Below the pieces are notes generated by a model, which worked only from the letters and a program-made list of their open reading frames with translations, was not told the origin of the DNA and did no database searches. DNA of 7,876 bases from Phycisphaerales bacterium (GTDB taxonomy: Bacteria > Planctomycetota > Phycisphaerae > Phycisphaerales > SM1A02): positions 1 to 7,876 of the forward strand of contig SLDM01000460.1 in assembly GCA_007125255.1 (NCBI GenBank), in the 5' to 3' direction. This document shows, piece by piece, positions 1-5,947 of this stretch. Positions within the stretch are counted from its first letter, which is position 1. Each line of letters opens with the position of its first letter. Made by a program: the position numbers and the translations under genes.

Positions 1-489
1 CACCGGCGGCGTTTCGCGCGTCATGTCGAACAGCGAAGTGAGATGGCTGTTGTTGATCAGGTTGTACAGATCAAGCGTGGTCTGATCCGACGGCCTCGCC
101 GGGACGCGCGCCCGCACTTGGCCGGAAGAGGGGTTGTACCAGAACTGCGCCTGCTTCCGATCGTGCGCCACCGGGTCAATCGGATGCTTGAGATGGCTCT
201 GATCCTCGTGGGCGATCTCGACCCAGGGATGCGCGCTCCCCAGGAGGACGTTGACCGGACGGTCGTGCTCGAACCACGCGGGATCGATCGTGACCGGATA
301 ACCCCGGTCGGACAATTCCACCGTGCCGAGCGTGGCCTGCAGTTTGACCTGCTGCTGAAGACGACGCAGCTCCGTGCGGGTCGTCTCGATCGCCCGGACC
401 TGTTCGCGATCCAATTGATACAGGTAGACCGCACCGGCCATGAGGCCAATGAGCATCAACAGTATCACCAGGTTCACGATCACGCGCAT
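1..489 (-). CDS. Membrane-anchored hypothetical protein, C-terminus cut by the window edge
   Basis: An open frame of 163 codons runs leftward off the window with no stop, so only the N-terminal part is seen. The ATG at 489 is preceded by AGGAG six bases away, the best Shine-Dalgarno in the window, and this decides the start. Residues 4-23 (VIVNLVILLMLIGLMAGAVY) form one membrane segment near the N-terminus. Residues about 25-52, rich in Arg, Glu and Gln, may form a short coiled coil. The rest looks soluble and probably lies outside the membrane, with an aromatic stretch (FWYNPSSGQVRARVP) near residues 118-132. The layout of a short N-terminal helix, a coiled coil and a globular region resembles pseudopilin-like or secretion-associated planctomycete proteins. 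I do not recognise a named family, and that likeness is tentative. Codon third positions are GC-rich, as in the neighbouring genes, which supports this frame over the overlapping open frames. Confidence 0.72.
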   Translation of the reverse strand, partial: MRVIVNLVILLMLIGLMAGAVYLYQLDREQVRAIETTRTELRRLQQQVKLQATLGTVELSDRGYPVTIDPAWFEHDRPVNVLLGSAHPWVEIAHEDQSHLKHPIDPVAHDRKQAQFWYNPSSGQVRARVPARPSDQTTLDLYNLINNSHLTSLFDMTRETPPV

Positions 490-495
490 CGGGAA

Positions 496-500
496 CTCCT
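496..500 (-). promoter_or_regulatory. Ribosome binding site AGGAG
   Basis: The minus strand reads AGGAG six bases before the ATG at 489. It fixes the start of the truncated membrane protein. It contrasts with four other genes here that have no such site. Confidence 0.7.
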
Positions 501-541
501 GAGTCGAGCGGGGCGAACGCTCATCCCCCTGTATCCGCTCA

Positions 542-553
542 TTCGGTACCGAA
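542..553. repeat. 12-bp perfect palindrome, possible operator
   Basis: TTCGGTACCGAA reads the same on both strands. It lies about 53 bases upstream of the membrane-protein start at 489, within its probable leader or promoter. The position suits a dimeric regulator site, but no second copy was noticed in the window, so the role is only a guess. Confidence 0.3.
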
Positions 554-666
554 GAATCACCTGAACCGCCGGAAGACTCCGCGGGTTGTTCAAACCGTGA
601 GGGCTGTGCGGGTCAAGTCATATCGGTCCTGATTGCAGCGCGAGCGAATCGTTCCGAGAACGTGTC

Positions 667-696
667 GTGACAGCCCCTCCCGGTCGCGGATATAGT
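667..696 (+). promoter_or_regulatory. Sigma70-type promoter for the M16 homologue
   Basis: GTGACA at 667-672 and TATAGT at 691-696 each match five of six consensus bases and are separated by 18 bases. Initiation would fall near 703, giving a leader of about 47 bases before the ATG at 750. The rest of the 490-749 spacer shows no open frame or RNA gene that I can support. Confidence 0.55.
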
Positions 697-749
697 GCCG
701 TCACCGCACCTCGACCGTCTTTTGCCTCTGAAACAGGGCCTGTCCACGT

Positions 750-2012
750 ATGTCTGAAATCCGCTCGGTCACGCTCGAAAACGGCCTCACCCTGCTGCTC
801 GAACCCATGAGCGGTGTCTCGTCGGTTGCGCTGCAATGGCAGCTGCCCGCCGGCTCGGCGACCGATACCCACGACGGCGAGGGCGTCGTCGCGCTGCTCG
901 GCGAAATGCTCTTCCGCGGGGCGGGCGGGATGAGCAGCCGCGAACACAGCGATGCGCTCGACCGACTCGGCGTGCGGCGGTCCAACGGCGTCTCGGCCCA
1001 CCATCTTCGCCTCAGCGCCACGATGGTCGGCGATCAGCTCACCGAAGCGCTCCCCTTGATCACGTCGATGGTCACCGCCCCGGCGCTCGATGAACAATCG
1101 CTCGATCCGGTCCGCCGCCTTTGCATTCAGGAACTCGATTCGCTCGACGATGAGCCGCAGCACGCGGTGATGCTCAAGCTCGGCGCGCGGCTGATGCCCC
1201 CGCCGTACAACCGCCACGGCTACGGCCGGCGCGCGGTGCTGGAAAGCGCCACGATCGAACGGGTGCGCGAAGCGTGGCATCAGCGGTTCAAACCGCAGGG
1301 GGCGATCCTCGGCATCGCCGGTGCATTCGATCCCGATGCGGTCGTCAGACAACTGAATGATCTGTTCCGAGACTGGACCGGCCGCAGTGACGAGCCGGAA
1401 AAAGTCGGTGACGCAGCGCAGGGTTACGAGCACGTGACCCAGCCGACGGCGCAGGTTCACCTGGCGATGGGCTTCGGGGCGCCGCCGGAACGGGACCCGC
1501 AGGCGGTTCTGGAACGGATCGCGATCAGCGTGCTCAGCGGCGGGACGAGCGGGCGACTCTTCTCGGAAGTGCGGCAGAAGCGATCGCTCTGTTACAGCGT
1601 GTACGCGCAGTACCGCGCCGGACGGGATGAGGGTCTGATCACGCTCTACGCCGGCACGACGCCCGAACGAGCCGCCGAAACGCTCACCGTCTGCCGGCAG
1701 GAGATCGATCGGCTGAGCGAAGGCGCGGAGGATGCGGAGTTTCAAAGGGCGATCGTCGGGCTCAAGAGCCACCTGGTCATGTCGGGTGAATCGACCTCCG
1801 CACGGGCGGCGGCGATCGCGCGGGACTGCTTTCGGCTCGGCCGGCCGCGCACCCTGGAGGAGGTCACCCGCGAGATCGAAGCGGTCGATCGGATGACGCT
1901 GAACGCGTACCTGGCCCAGCGGGACTTCGGCGCGGCGACGGTGGTCACGATCGGCCCCGAGCCGATCGCGGTGCCGGAGGTGATCACGGCGGCTGCGCCG
2001 CAGCCGGATTGA
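750..2012 (+). CDS. M16-family peptidase homologue, non-catalytic R/Y subunit type
   Basis: The 420-residue protein has the two-lobe M16 (pitrilysin/processing peptidase) fold. An N-terminal M16 domain spans about residues 5-150, and the M16C domain about 165-345, followed by a C-terminal helical end. The usual HxxEH zinc site is replaced by ALLGE at 48-52 in an otherwise recognisable context ending MLFRG, so two His and the catalytic Glu are gone. The distal Glu (E128, in IQELDSLDDEP) remains. The C-terminal R/Y motif is intact (R275 and Y282 in EVRQKRSLCYSV). In known bacterial heterodimeric M16 enzymes the R/Y subunit binds substrate and pairs with an HxxEH subunit, so I infer this is the non-catalytic half. 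No partner gene lies beside it. There is no signal peptide, so it is probably cytoplasmic. A TGA at 729-731 in frame excludes a longer start. The Shine-Dalgarno is weak. Confidence 0.88.
   Translation: MSEIRSVTLENGLTLLLEPMSGVSSVALQWQLPAGSATDTHDGEGVVALLGEMLFRGAGGMSSREHSDALDRLGVRRSNGVSAHHLRLSATMVGDQLTEALPLITSMVTAPALDEQSLDPVRRLCIQELDSLDDEPQHAVMLKLGARLMPPPYNRHGYGRRAVLESATIERVREAWHQRFKPQGAILGIAGAFDPDAVVRQLNDLFRDWTGRSDEPEKVGDAAQGYEHVTQPTAQVHLAMGFGAPPERDPQAVLERIAISVLSGGTSGRLFSEVRQKRSLCYSVYAQYRAGRDEGLITLYAGTTPERAAETLTVCRQEIDRLSEGAEDAEFQRAIVGLKSHLVMSGESTSARAAAIARDCFRLGRPRTLEEVTREIEAVDRMTLNAYLAQRDFGAATVVTIGPEPIAVPEVITAAAPQPD
1990..2006 (+). other. Perfect 7-bp hairpin at the 3' end of the M16 gene
   Basis: CGGCTGC (1990-1996) pairs with GCAGCCG (2000-2006) around a 3-base loop, inside the last codons. 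GGCGGCTG (1988-1995) could instead pair with CAGCCGCC at 2021-2028, so two structures compete. There is no T-run, so classical intrinsic termination is doubtful. Confidence 0.35.
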
Positions 2013-2021
2013 TCATTCGGC
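2003..2021 (+). terminator. Stop-codon hairpin, weak terminator candidate
   Basis: GCCGGAT (2003-2009) pairs with ATTCGGC (2015-2021), with one G-T pair and the TGA stop in the loop. The 3' arm contains GATCATTCGGCA, which recurs after the next gene. No T-tract follows. It competes with the hairpin at 1990-2006. Confidence 0.25.
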
Positions 2022-2073
2022 AGCCGCCCTGAACGCTCCCATGCTCATGCCTCGGCCGATCCGCCCGGCCGAC

Positions 2074-2102
2074 TGGTCACCGCCCGCCCCCCGCCGTACA
2101 CT
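2074..2102 (+). promoter_or_regulatory. Leaderless-type promoter of the small protein
   Basis: TGGTCA (2074-2079, four of six consensus bases) and TACACT (2097-2102) are 17 bases apart. The -10-like box ends eight bases before the ATG at 2111, so transcription would start at or within a few bases of the initiation codon. No Shine-Dalgarno is present. Confidence 0.5.
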
Positions 2103-2110
2103 TGGCTGCT

Positions 2111-2419
2111 ATGCCGCTTGAGACACCGATTTACACGCCCGGTACGCGAGTCCGCGTCATTCAGCAGTTGCCCCAGCGCGATCGAACCTGGACCGAAGTC
2201 GTTGAGGGTGAGATCGTTCGCTACCAGCAGGCCAAGACCGGCTCGTGGTTCGCACACTCCCGACACGACAAGCTCTGGCTCGACCGACTCGAACTGCGAC
2301 TGGATGATGGCGAGATCACGGTATTGAACCTTGATCAGTACACCGTGATCGAGCCGCGCGAGGGCGGCGGGAAGATCTCGGACGCGGCCGCCACTCCGCC
2401 ATCGGCCTCACCCGCCTGA
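2111..2419 (+). CDS. Small soluble protein of unknown function, possibly SH3-like
   Basis: The protein has 102 residues. A compact region at about 9-83 alternates short hydrophobic strands with charged turns: a GTRVRV strand, then GSWFAHSRHDKLWLDRLELR and DGEITVLNLDQYTVIE. This suggests a small beta barrel of SH3 or KOW type. I recall similar uncharacterised proteins in planctomycetes and other bacteria, with the GSWFAH and LWLDRL blocks as the conserved core, but I know of no assigned function. The tail after about residue 84 is Gly/Ala/Pro-rich and probably disordered. There is no signal peptide or membrane segment. A TTG at 2102 in the same frame would add three residues, but it overlaps the -10-like box, so the ATG at 2111 is preferred. 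The gene starts 98 bases after the M16 gene and converges on the lipoprotein gene across 40 bases. Confidence 0.8.
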   Translation: MPLETPIYTPGTRVRVIQQLPQRDRTWTEVVEGEIVRYQQAKTGSWFAHSRHDKLWLDRLELRLDDGEITVLNLDQYTVIEPREGGGKISDAAATPPSASPA

Positions 2420-2422
2420 ACG

Positions 2423-2458
2423 GCCGATCATTCGGCACCGGAACTCGCGGCCCTCCGG
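2423..2458. terminator. Paired hairpins between convergent genes
   Basis: GCCGA (2423-2427) pairs with TCGGC (2432-2436) around TCAT. CCGGA (2438-2442) pairs with TCCGG (2454-2458). Together they fill the 40-base gap between the plus-strand small protein and the minus-strand lipoprotein, where a bidirectional terminator would be expected. Neither has a T-run, so confidence is modest. Confidence 0.4.
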
Positions 2459-2459
2459 G

Positions 2460-3011
2460 TCAATCAAGCCGTTTGCCGGACTGAAACTCCCGGCCGTCGT
2501 TCGCCAGGACGAACGCATGGATATCGGCCGGTCGGGGCAGGTCACCCTCTTCGAACTGCAAGCGGAAGAGATACGTCTGTGTGACCTCGTCAAACGTGTT
2601 GTTGTTCGTGGCCATTTCCCGCAGGTCGATGTTCCAGACCATCTCTTCACCCGCCGTGCGCCGATTCGCGCGGGTGAGTTCAATGCGAACCTGGCCGACG
2701 ATTTTCGTGGGGTAGTCGTACTGGTCCTTGAACTCGAGCCGGACCTCGAGGGCCGGTTCACCGGTATCGGGATGGGTCGTCAGCCGCGTCAGGGGATGAA
2801 TGCGCATCTGCGTGGGCCAGAACGGCCAGAGCGGCGTTTCGCCATCCTCCGGTGCGGTGAAGACCGTTCGATCCTCACCGCCGCCGAAGAGCGTCTCACA
2901 CCCCGCCATGGCCGTGACCATCATGATGATGGTGATGATGATCCCGCACCCCGGCGTGGCAGGAACTCCCCGGGCCGCCTGATTCGCCACGCGTCGCAGA
3001 ACCTCGTTCAT
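2460..3011 (-). CDS. Small lipoprotein of unknown function
   Basis: From the ATG at 3011 the protein has 183 residues. It begins with basic residues (NEVLRR), then a hydrophobic core (GIIITIIMMVTAM, about 23-35) and a lipobox MAGC with the lipidated Cys at 38. It should therefore be exported and anchored to a membrane. The mature part (for example PFWPTQMRIHPLTRLTT, then EVRLEFKDQYDYPTKIVGQV) looks like beta strands with many charged residues and is compatible with a beta-sandwich. I do not recognise a named family. An in-frame GTG at 3101 overlaps the stop of the upstream peptidase gene, but the 30 extra residues are Arg/Gly/Pro-rich and would bury the signal peptide, so 3011 is preferred. 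A TATCGT box seven bases before that ATG supports the choice. The gene lies 86 bases downstream of the peptidase on the same strand, so a shared envelope role is possible. Confidence 0.75.
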   Translation of the reverse strand: MNEVLRRVANQAARGVPATPGCGIIITIIMMVTAMAGCETLFGGGEDRTVFTAPEDGETPLWPFWPTQMRIHPLTRLTTHPDTGEPALEVRLEFKDQYDYPTKIVGQVRIELTRANRRTAGEEMVWNIDLREMATNNNTFDEVTQTYLFRLQFEEGDLPRPADIHAFVLANDGREFQSGKRLD

Positions 3012-3018
3012 GCGGCAT

Positions 3019-3048
3019 ACGATAGCAACTGGCCCTGTCCCCCTGCAA
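3019..3048 (-). promoter_or_regulatory. Leaderless-type promoter of the lipoprotein gene
   Basis: On the minus strand TTGCAG (3048-3043) is followed after 18 bases by TATCGT (3024-3019), which ends seven bases before the ATG at 3011. There is no Shine-Dalgarno. The -35 match is only three of six. A GC-rich hairpin (3056-3061 with 3067-3072) lies just upstream and could end the peptidase transcript, though it lacks a T-run. Confidence 0.42.
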
Positions 3049-3097
3049 CAGACTGCCGCGGAGCCGCCGCGGGGCCGCGAAGGCCGTTGGCAGCCGC

Positions 3098-5815
3098 TCA
3101 CCGCGACTCCATCAGCCGTTCGACCGCTTCCAACCGCTGAAGATGCCTCGGTCGATCGGGCTCCAGCTTCGTCAGTGCGCGGATGTGCTGGTGCGCGACC
3201 TCCAGCCGCTGACTCTGCAGCGCAATCGCCGCCGCCCGCTCGCGGTTGGCGGCATGGTACGGATTGATCTCCAGGGCCCGCGTCGCCTTCTCCAGCGCCC
3301 GGCCGAGATCCCCCCTGGCCCGGTAGAGCCGCGACAGCTCGACGGCGTACACGGCGGAGTAGTCCTCGCGGGCATCGAGCTCTTCCAGGTGCGGAATCGC
3401 GCGCTCCGGTTCGCCGCGGTCGAGATGAATCTGCGCGAGCCGCTGGTGCGGCATGGGATCAACCGGCCGCAACGTCGCATACCGCTCCAACAGCTCGATC
3501 ATCCACGGCTTCGGGCCGCCTTCACGCTGCATCGCGCGGCGGATCTTCAGCTCCACGAGATCGGGGTGGTCGGGATACTCTTCGAGCCACGCTTCGAGCG
3601 CCTCGTCGGTGATCTCCACCGGCGGGCGGCGCAGCTCCGGCCAGTCTTCGGCGGTCAGTGCCCGGCGGCCGCGCGTCTTCGGCTGGCCGATCTGATCGGT
3701 CAGAACCCGCACGATCGCATTCAGCCGCGCCTGCTGTGAATCGGCCAGACGTGCCGCCGCTTCGGGATCCTGCGCCCGCAGTTCATCCATCAGGCTCGAC
3801 ATGCTCGGCTCGGCCCCGAGCCCCCACGATCGCACGTCCGCCTCGGCCCACTCGAGAAACTCCCGGAAGAAATCCTCGCGGCTGACGCCGAGGGCGTTCC
3901 GCATCGCGGCAGCCTCGCGCTCGCCCTCGAAGAAACGCTCGAAGAGGCGGAGAACGGCCGAAGAACCGAACCGGTCGTTCATGAACTCGAGCATCCAGTG
4001 TCCCTGCGCGTACGCCTTGGAGCGATCCTGCGGCTGTTCGGGGCGCACGAATGCCCACTTGATCTCGTCAAGATTGAACAGCGTGCCCTGCTGAAGGGAG
4101 TGGGCGAGCATCTGCGAGGTCTGGTAGTCGCGCGGCTTGAACTCCATCTCCACCGCGGCCGCCTCGGTGAGCCAGTGCGGGATGCGGTTGTTCGTCTGCG
4201 CAAGGGTCACCGTGTGGGTGTACTCGTGCTGAAAGACACGAACCCAGTCGTAGGTGGTCGTGTGCCCCGATCCGGATCGCGGCACTTCCATGGCGATGAC
4301 CGGACCGGTACACGCGGCAATGGTGTGGATAAACGGCATACCGGTGATTCGCACCGCGAACCGCTCGTGGTTGGGCATCAGTTCGACAACCGTTTTCCGG
4401 TCGGGTTCAAACTCGAACCGGCGGGTGACGGAATCGTGAATCTCTTCCAGCCGCGCGGGCATCATCTCGACCATGACCTCATCGATGCCCGGTGCGTAGC
4501 GCACGATGAAATGCTCCGTCTCCAGCCGGCGGTAGTCCGCCAGGTCCTCCAGCAATTGCAGACTGTTCGTCGCCCGGGTGTTGAAGGGGTCCAGCTCGCG
4601 CACATCACGCAGGATGCGCAGCGCGACCGCATCACGCCCGGACTGGAGCTCCATCAGTCCCTGCTCAATCTGCGGCGCGGGCCAGTTGGGCTGGCGGCGG
4701 ATCGCCTCTTCGAGCACCTCCGCCGCGGCGTCGTACTGCCGGTTGAACGACAGGTGCCGCCCGACGACGTAGTACACCTTCGCGCTGCCGGGCGAAATTT
4801 CCTCGTACCCATCGAGCGAGGCCCGCAGCGCCTCCTCGTCATACATCAGCGCGTGCATCGCGGCCTCCAGGGCCCGGGCGCGGCGCAGCTTCGGCCAGCG
4901 GCTGAGAACGGCCTGAATGTGATCCAGCGCCGATTCCGGATCGTCCTGAATCAGCCGCATTTCCGCGAAAAGGACCTCGGCCAGCGGATGACGCGGATTG
5001 AACGTCTGCAACGTCTCCCCCGCCGCAATCGCGCTGTTGAAGTCGAATACCCGCAGAGCGATCCGGCCAAGCATGAACCACGCCTCACTGTTGCGCGGGT
5101 TGTAGCTCAGCACCTCGTGCAGCACCCTGGCCGCTTCCTGCGCTTCATCCTTGTCCAGCAGGAGTTCCGCCTCGGTCAGCCGGGCCGGCCAGTAGAGTCG
5201 ATCGAGCTGCTGGTGCGACCGCGCGAGCAGCCCCATCATCGTCTGAAAATCACGGGCCGGTTGTCCCTCCACCCGGGCGCGAACCATCAGGGCCCGCACG
5301 CCCTCGGCCAGTTCATCCGCCTCGTCGAGTTGCTCCCGCTGCAGTCGCCGCAGCGGCTCGCGCACGACCTCTCCGGCACGGTCGAATCGCCCCAGACCTT
5401 CGTATGCTTCGGCCCGAATGCGCGCGGCGCGAATCGAATCCGATTGCGAGGCAAGCTCGATCGCGGCCTCCAGTTCACCCGCGCGGAGGCGTGCTTCGGC
5501 GCGGAGTTCAAGCGGAACCTCATCATCATCAAGGACGGGGTCATCCAGGCGCCATGCGTCGAGCGCGACCATCGCTTTCAGCGCCGGATGAACCAGATCG
5601 CGTTCATCCCACACGCCGTGAAAGACGCGAAGTTCCGCGCGTTCACCGGGGCTGAGCCATTCCGCCTCCAGCGCCCGTTCCACGGCCTCATGGGTGGCGA
5701 CGGACTCGGGGACGAGCGCCTGACCCTGCGATGGCACCGCGGGCAGGAGCAGACCGATCAGGACCACCCACACCGGGAGGATCGAGGGCGAAGGACGGCG
5801 GCTGTTCATGGTCAT
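3098..5815 (-). CDS. Secreted TPR protein with central HExxH zinc metallopeptidase domain
   Basis: The 905-residue protein begins with a signal peptide: basic start, hydrophobic core VWVVLIGLLLPAV, probable cleavage after the QGQA near residue 33. It should act in the periplasm or outside the cell. Residues about 100-420 are helical repeats of TPR type, for example around 240-270 and 345-410. A gluzincin-type peptidase domain of the peptidase-MA kind spans about 430-660. It opens with ETEHFIVRYAPG and carries HEYTH at 530-534, then PHWLTEAAAVE with Glu551 as the likely third zinc ligand. Both His, the catalytic Glu and the second Glu are present, so it should be active. More TPRs fill about 775-905. 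The TPR flanks probably bind protein partners or substrate. The start MTM offers two ATGs (5815, 5809), and a TACAGT box lies just upstream. The large open frame on the opposite strand is a shadow. Confidence 0.9.
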   Translation of the reverse strand: MTMNSRRPSPSILPVWVVLIGLLLPAVPSQGQALVPESVATHEAVERALEAEWLSPGERAELRVFHGVWDERDLVHPALKAMVALDAWRLDDPVLDDDEVPLELRAEARLRAGELEAAIELASQSDSIRAARIRAEAYEGLGRFDRAGEVVREPLRRLQREQLDEADELAEGVRALMVRARVEGQPARDFQTMMGLLARSHQQLDRLYWPARLTEAELLLDKDEAQEAARVLHEVLSYNPRNSEAWFMLGRIALRVFDFNSAIAAGETLQTFNPRHPLAEVLFAEMRLIQDDPESALDHIQAVLSRWPKLRRARALEAAMHALMYDEEALRASLDGYEEISPGSAKVYYVVGRHLSFNRQYDAAAEVLEEAIRRQPNWPAPQIEQGLMELQSGRDAVALRILRDVRELDPFNTRATNSLQLLEDLADYRRLETEHFIVRYAPGIDEVMVEMMPARLEEIHDSVTRRFEFEPDRKTVVELMPNHERFAVRITGMPFIHTIAACTGPVIAMEVPRSGSGHTTTYDWVRVFQHEYTHTVTLAQTNNRIPHWLTEAAAVEMEFKPRDYQTSQMLAHSLQQGTLFNLDEIKWAFVRPEQPQDRSKAYAQGHWMLEFMNDRFGSSAVLRLFERFFEGEREAAAMRNALGVSREDFFREFLEWAEADVRSWGLGAEPSMSSLMDELRAQDPEAAARLADSQQARLNAIVRVLTDQIGQPKTRGRRALTAEDWPELRRPPVEITDEALEAWLEEYPDHPDLVELKIRRAMQREGGPKPWMIELLERYATLRPVDPMPHQRLAQIHLDRGEPERAIPHLEELDAREDYSAVYAVELSRLYRARGDLGRALEKATRALEINPYHAANRERAAAIALQSQRLEVAHQHIRALTKLEPDRPRHLQRLEAVERLMESR

Positions 5816-5820
5816 GGAGA

Positions 5821-5826
5821 ACTGTA
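5821..5826 (-). promoter_or_regulatory. -10-like box TACAGT just upstream of the peptidase gene
   Basis: The minus strand reads TACAGT ending five bases before the ATG at 5815, or eleven before the second ATG at 5809. No Shine-Dalgarno and no convincing -35 are seen, and the position where a -35 would lie is G-rich repeat. If initiation is leaderless, the second ATG may be the real start. Confidence 0.38.
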
Positions 5827-5842
5827 GGCGAATCGGGCCGGG

Positions 5843-5896
5843 GCCGGGGATGGAGATGCGGCCGGGGATGGAGATGGGGCCGGGGATGGGGATGGA
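5843..5896. repeat. Three tandem copies of an 18-bp G-rich unit
   Basis: The unit GCCGGGGATGGAGATGSG occurs at 5843-5860 and 5861-5878 with one difference. A third, slightly more diverged copy is at 5879-5896. GGG/GGGG runs at 5835, 5840, 5846, 5864, 5876, 5882 and 5888 give quadruplex potential on the plus strand. The array sits between the two divergent promoters. Confidence 0.85.
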
Positions 5897-5933
5897 TACC
5901 GCGCGCGGAAGTGCAGAATCGTCCGCCGGCCGG

Positions 5934-5939
5934 TACGCT
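5934..5939 (+). promoter_or_regulatory. -10-like box TACGCT of the symporter gene, leaderless type
   Basis: TACGCT ends eight bases before the ATG at 5948, the same spacing as TACACT before the gene at 2111. There is no Shine-Dalgarno. No good -35 is visible 16-18 bases upstream. Confidence 0.45.
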
Positions 5940-5947
5940 TATCGGCC

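Noticed and set aside
43..564. A 173-codon plus-strand open frame and a 130-codon minus-strand frame (57-449) at the left end
   Set aside because: Both overlap the truncated minus-strand gene starting at 489, which has a strong ribosome binding site, a membrane anchor and better codon use.
618..1772. A 384-codon open frame on the minus strand
   Set aside because: It is a shadow of the M16 gene, with an Arg/Ala-rich product and no recognisable motif.
2920..2943. ATC/GAT trinucleotide run, possible microsatellite
   Set aside because: It encodes the Ile/Met core of the lipoprotein signal peptide, is imperfect, and changes in it would not shift the frame.
2517..3140. A 207-codon plus-strand open frame
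   Set aside because: It is antisense to the lipoprotein gene, whose lipobox and signal peptide show the real frame.
3998..5827. A 609-codon open frame on the plus strand
   Set aside because: It is antisense to the TPR metallopeptidase, which has a signal peptide and a recognisable active site. Long opposite-strand open frames are expected at this GC content, and the product is Arg/Pro/His-rich with no domain.
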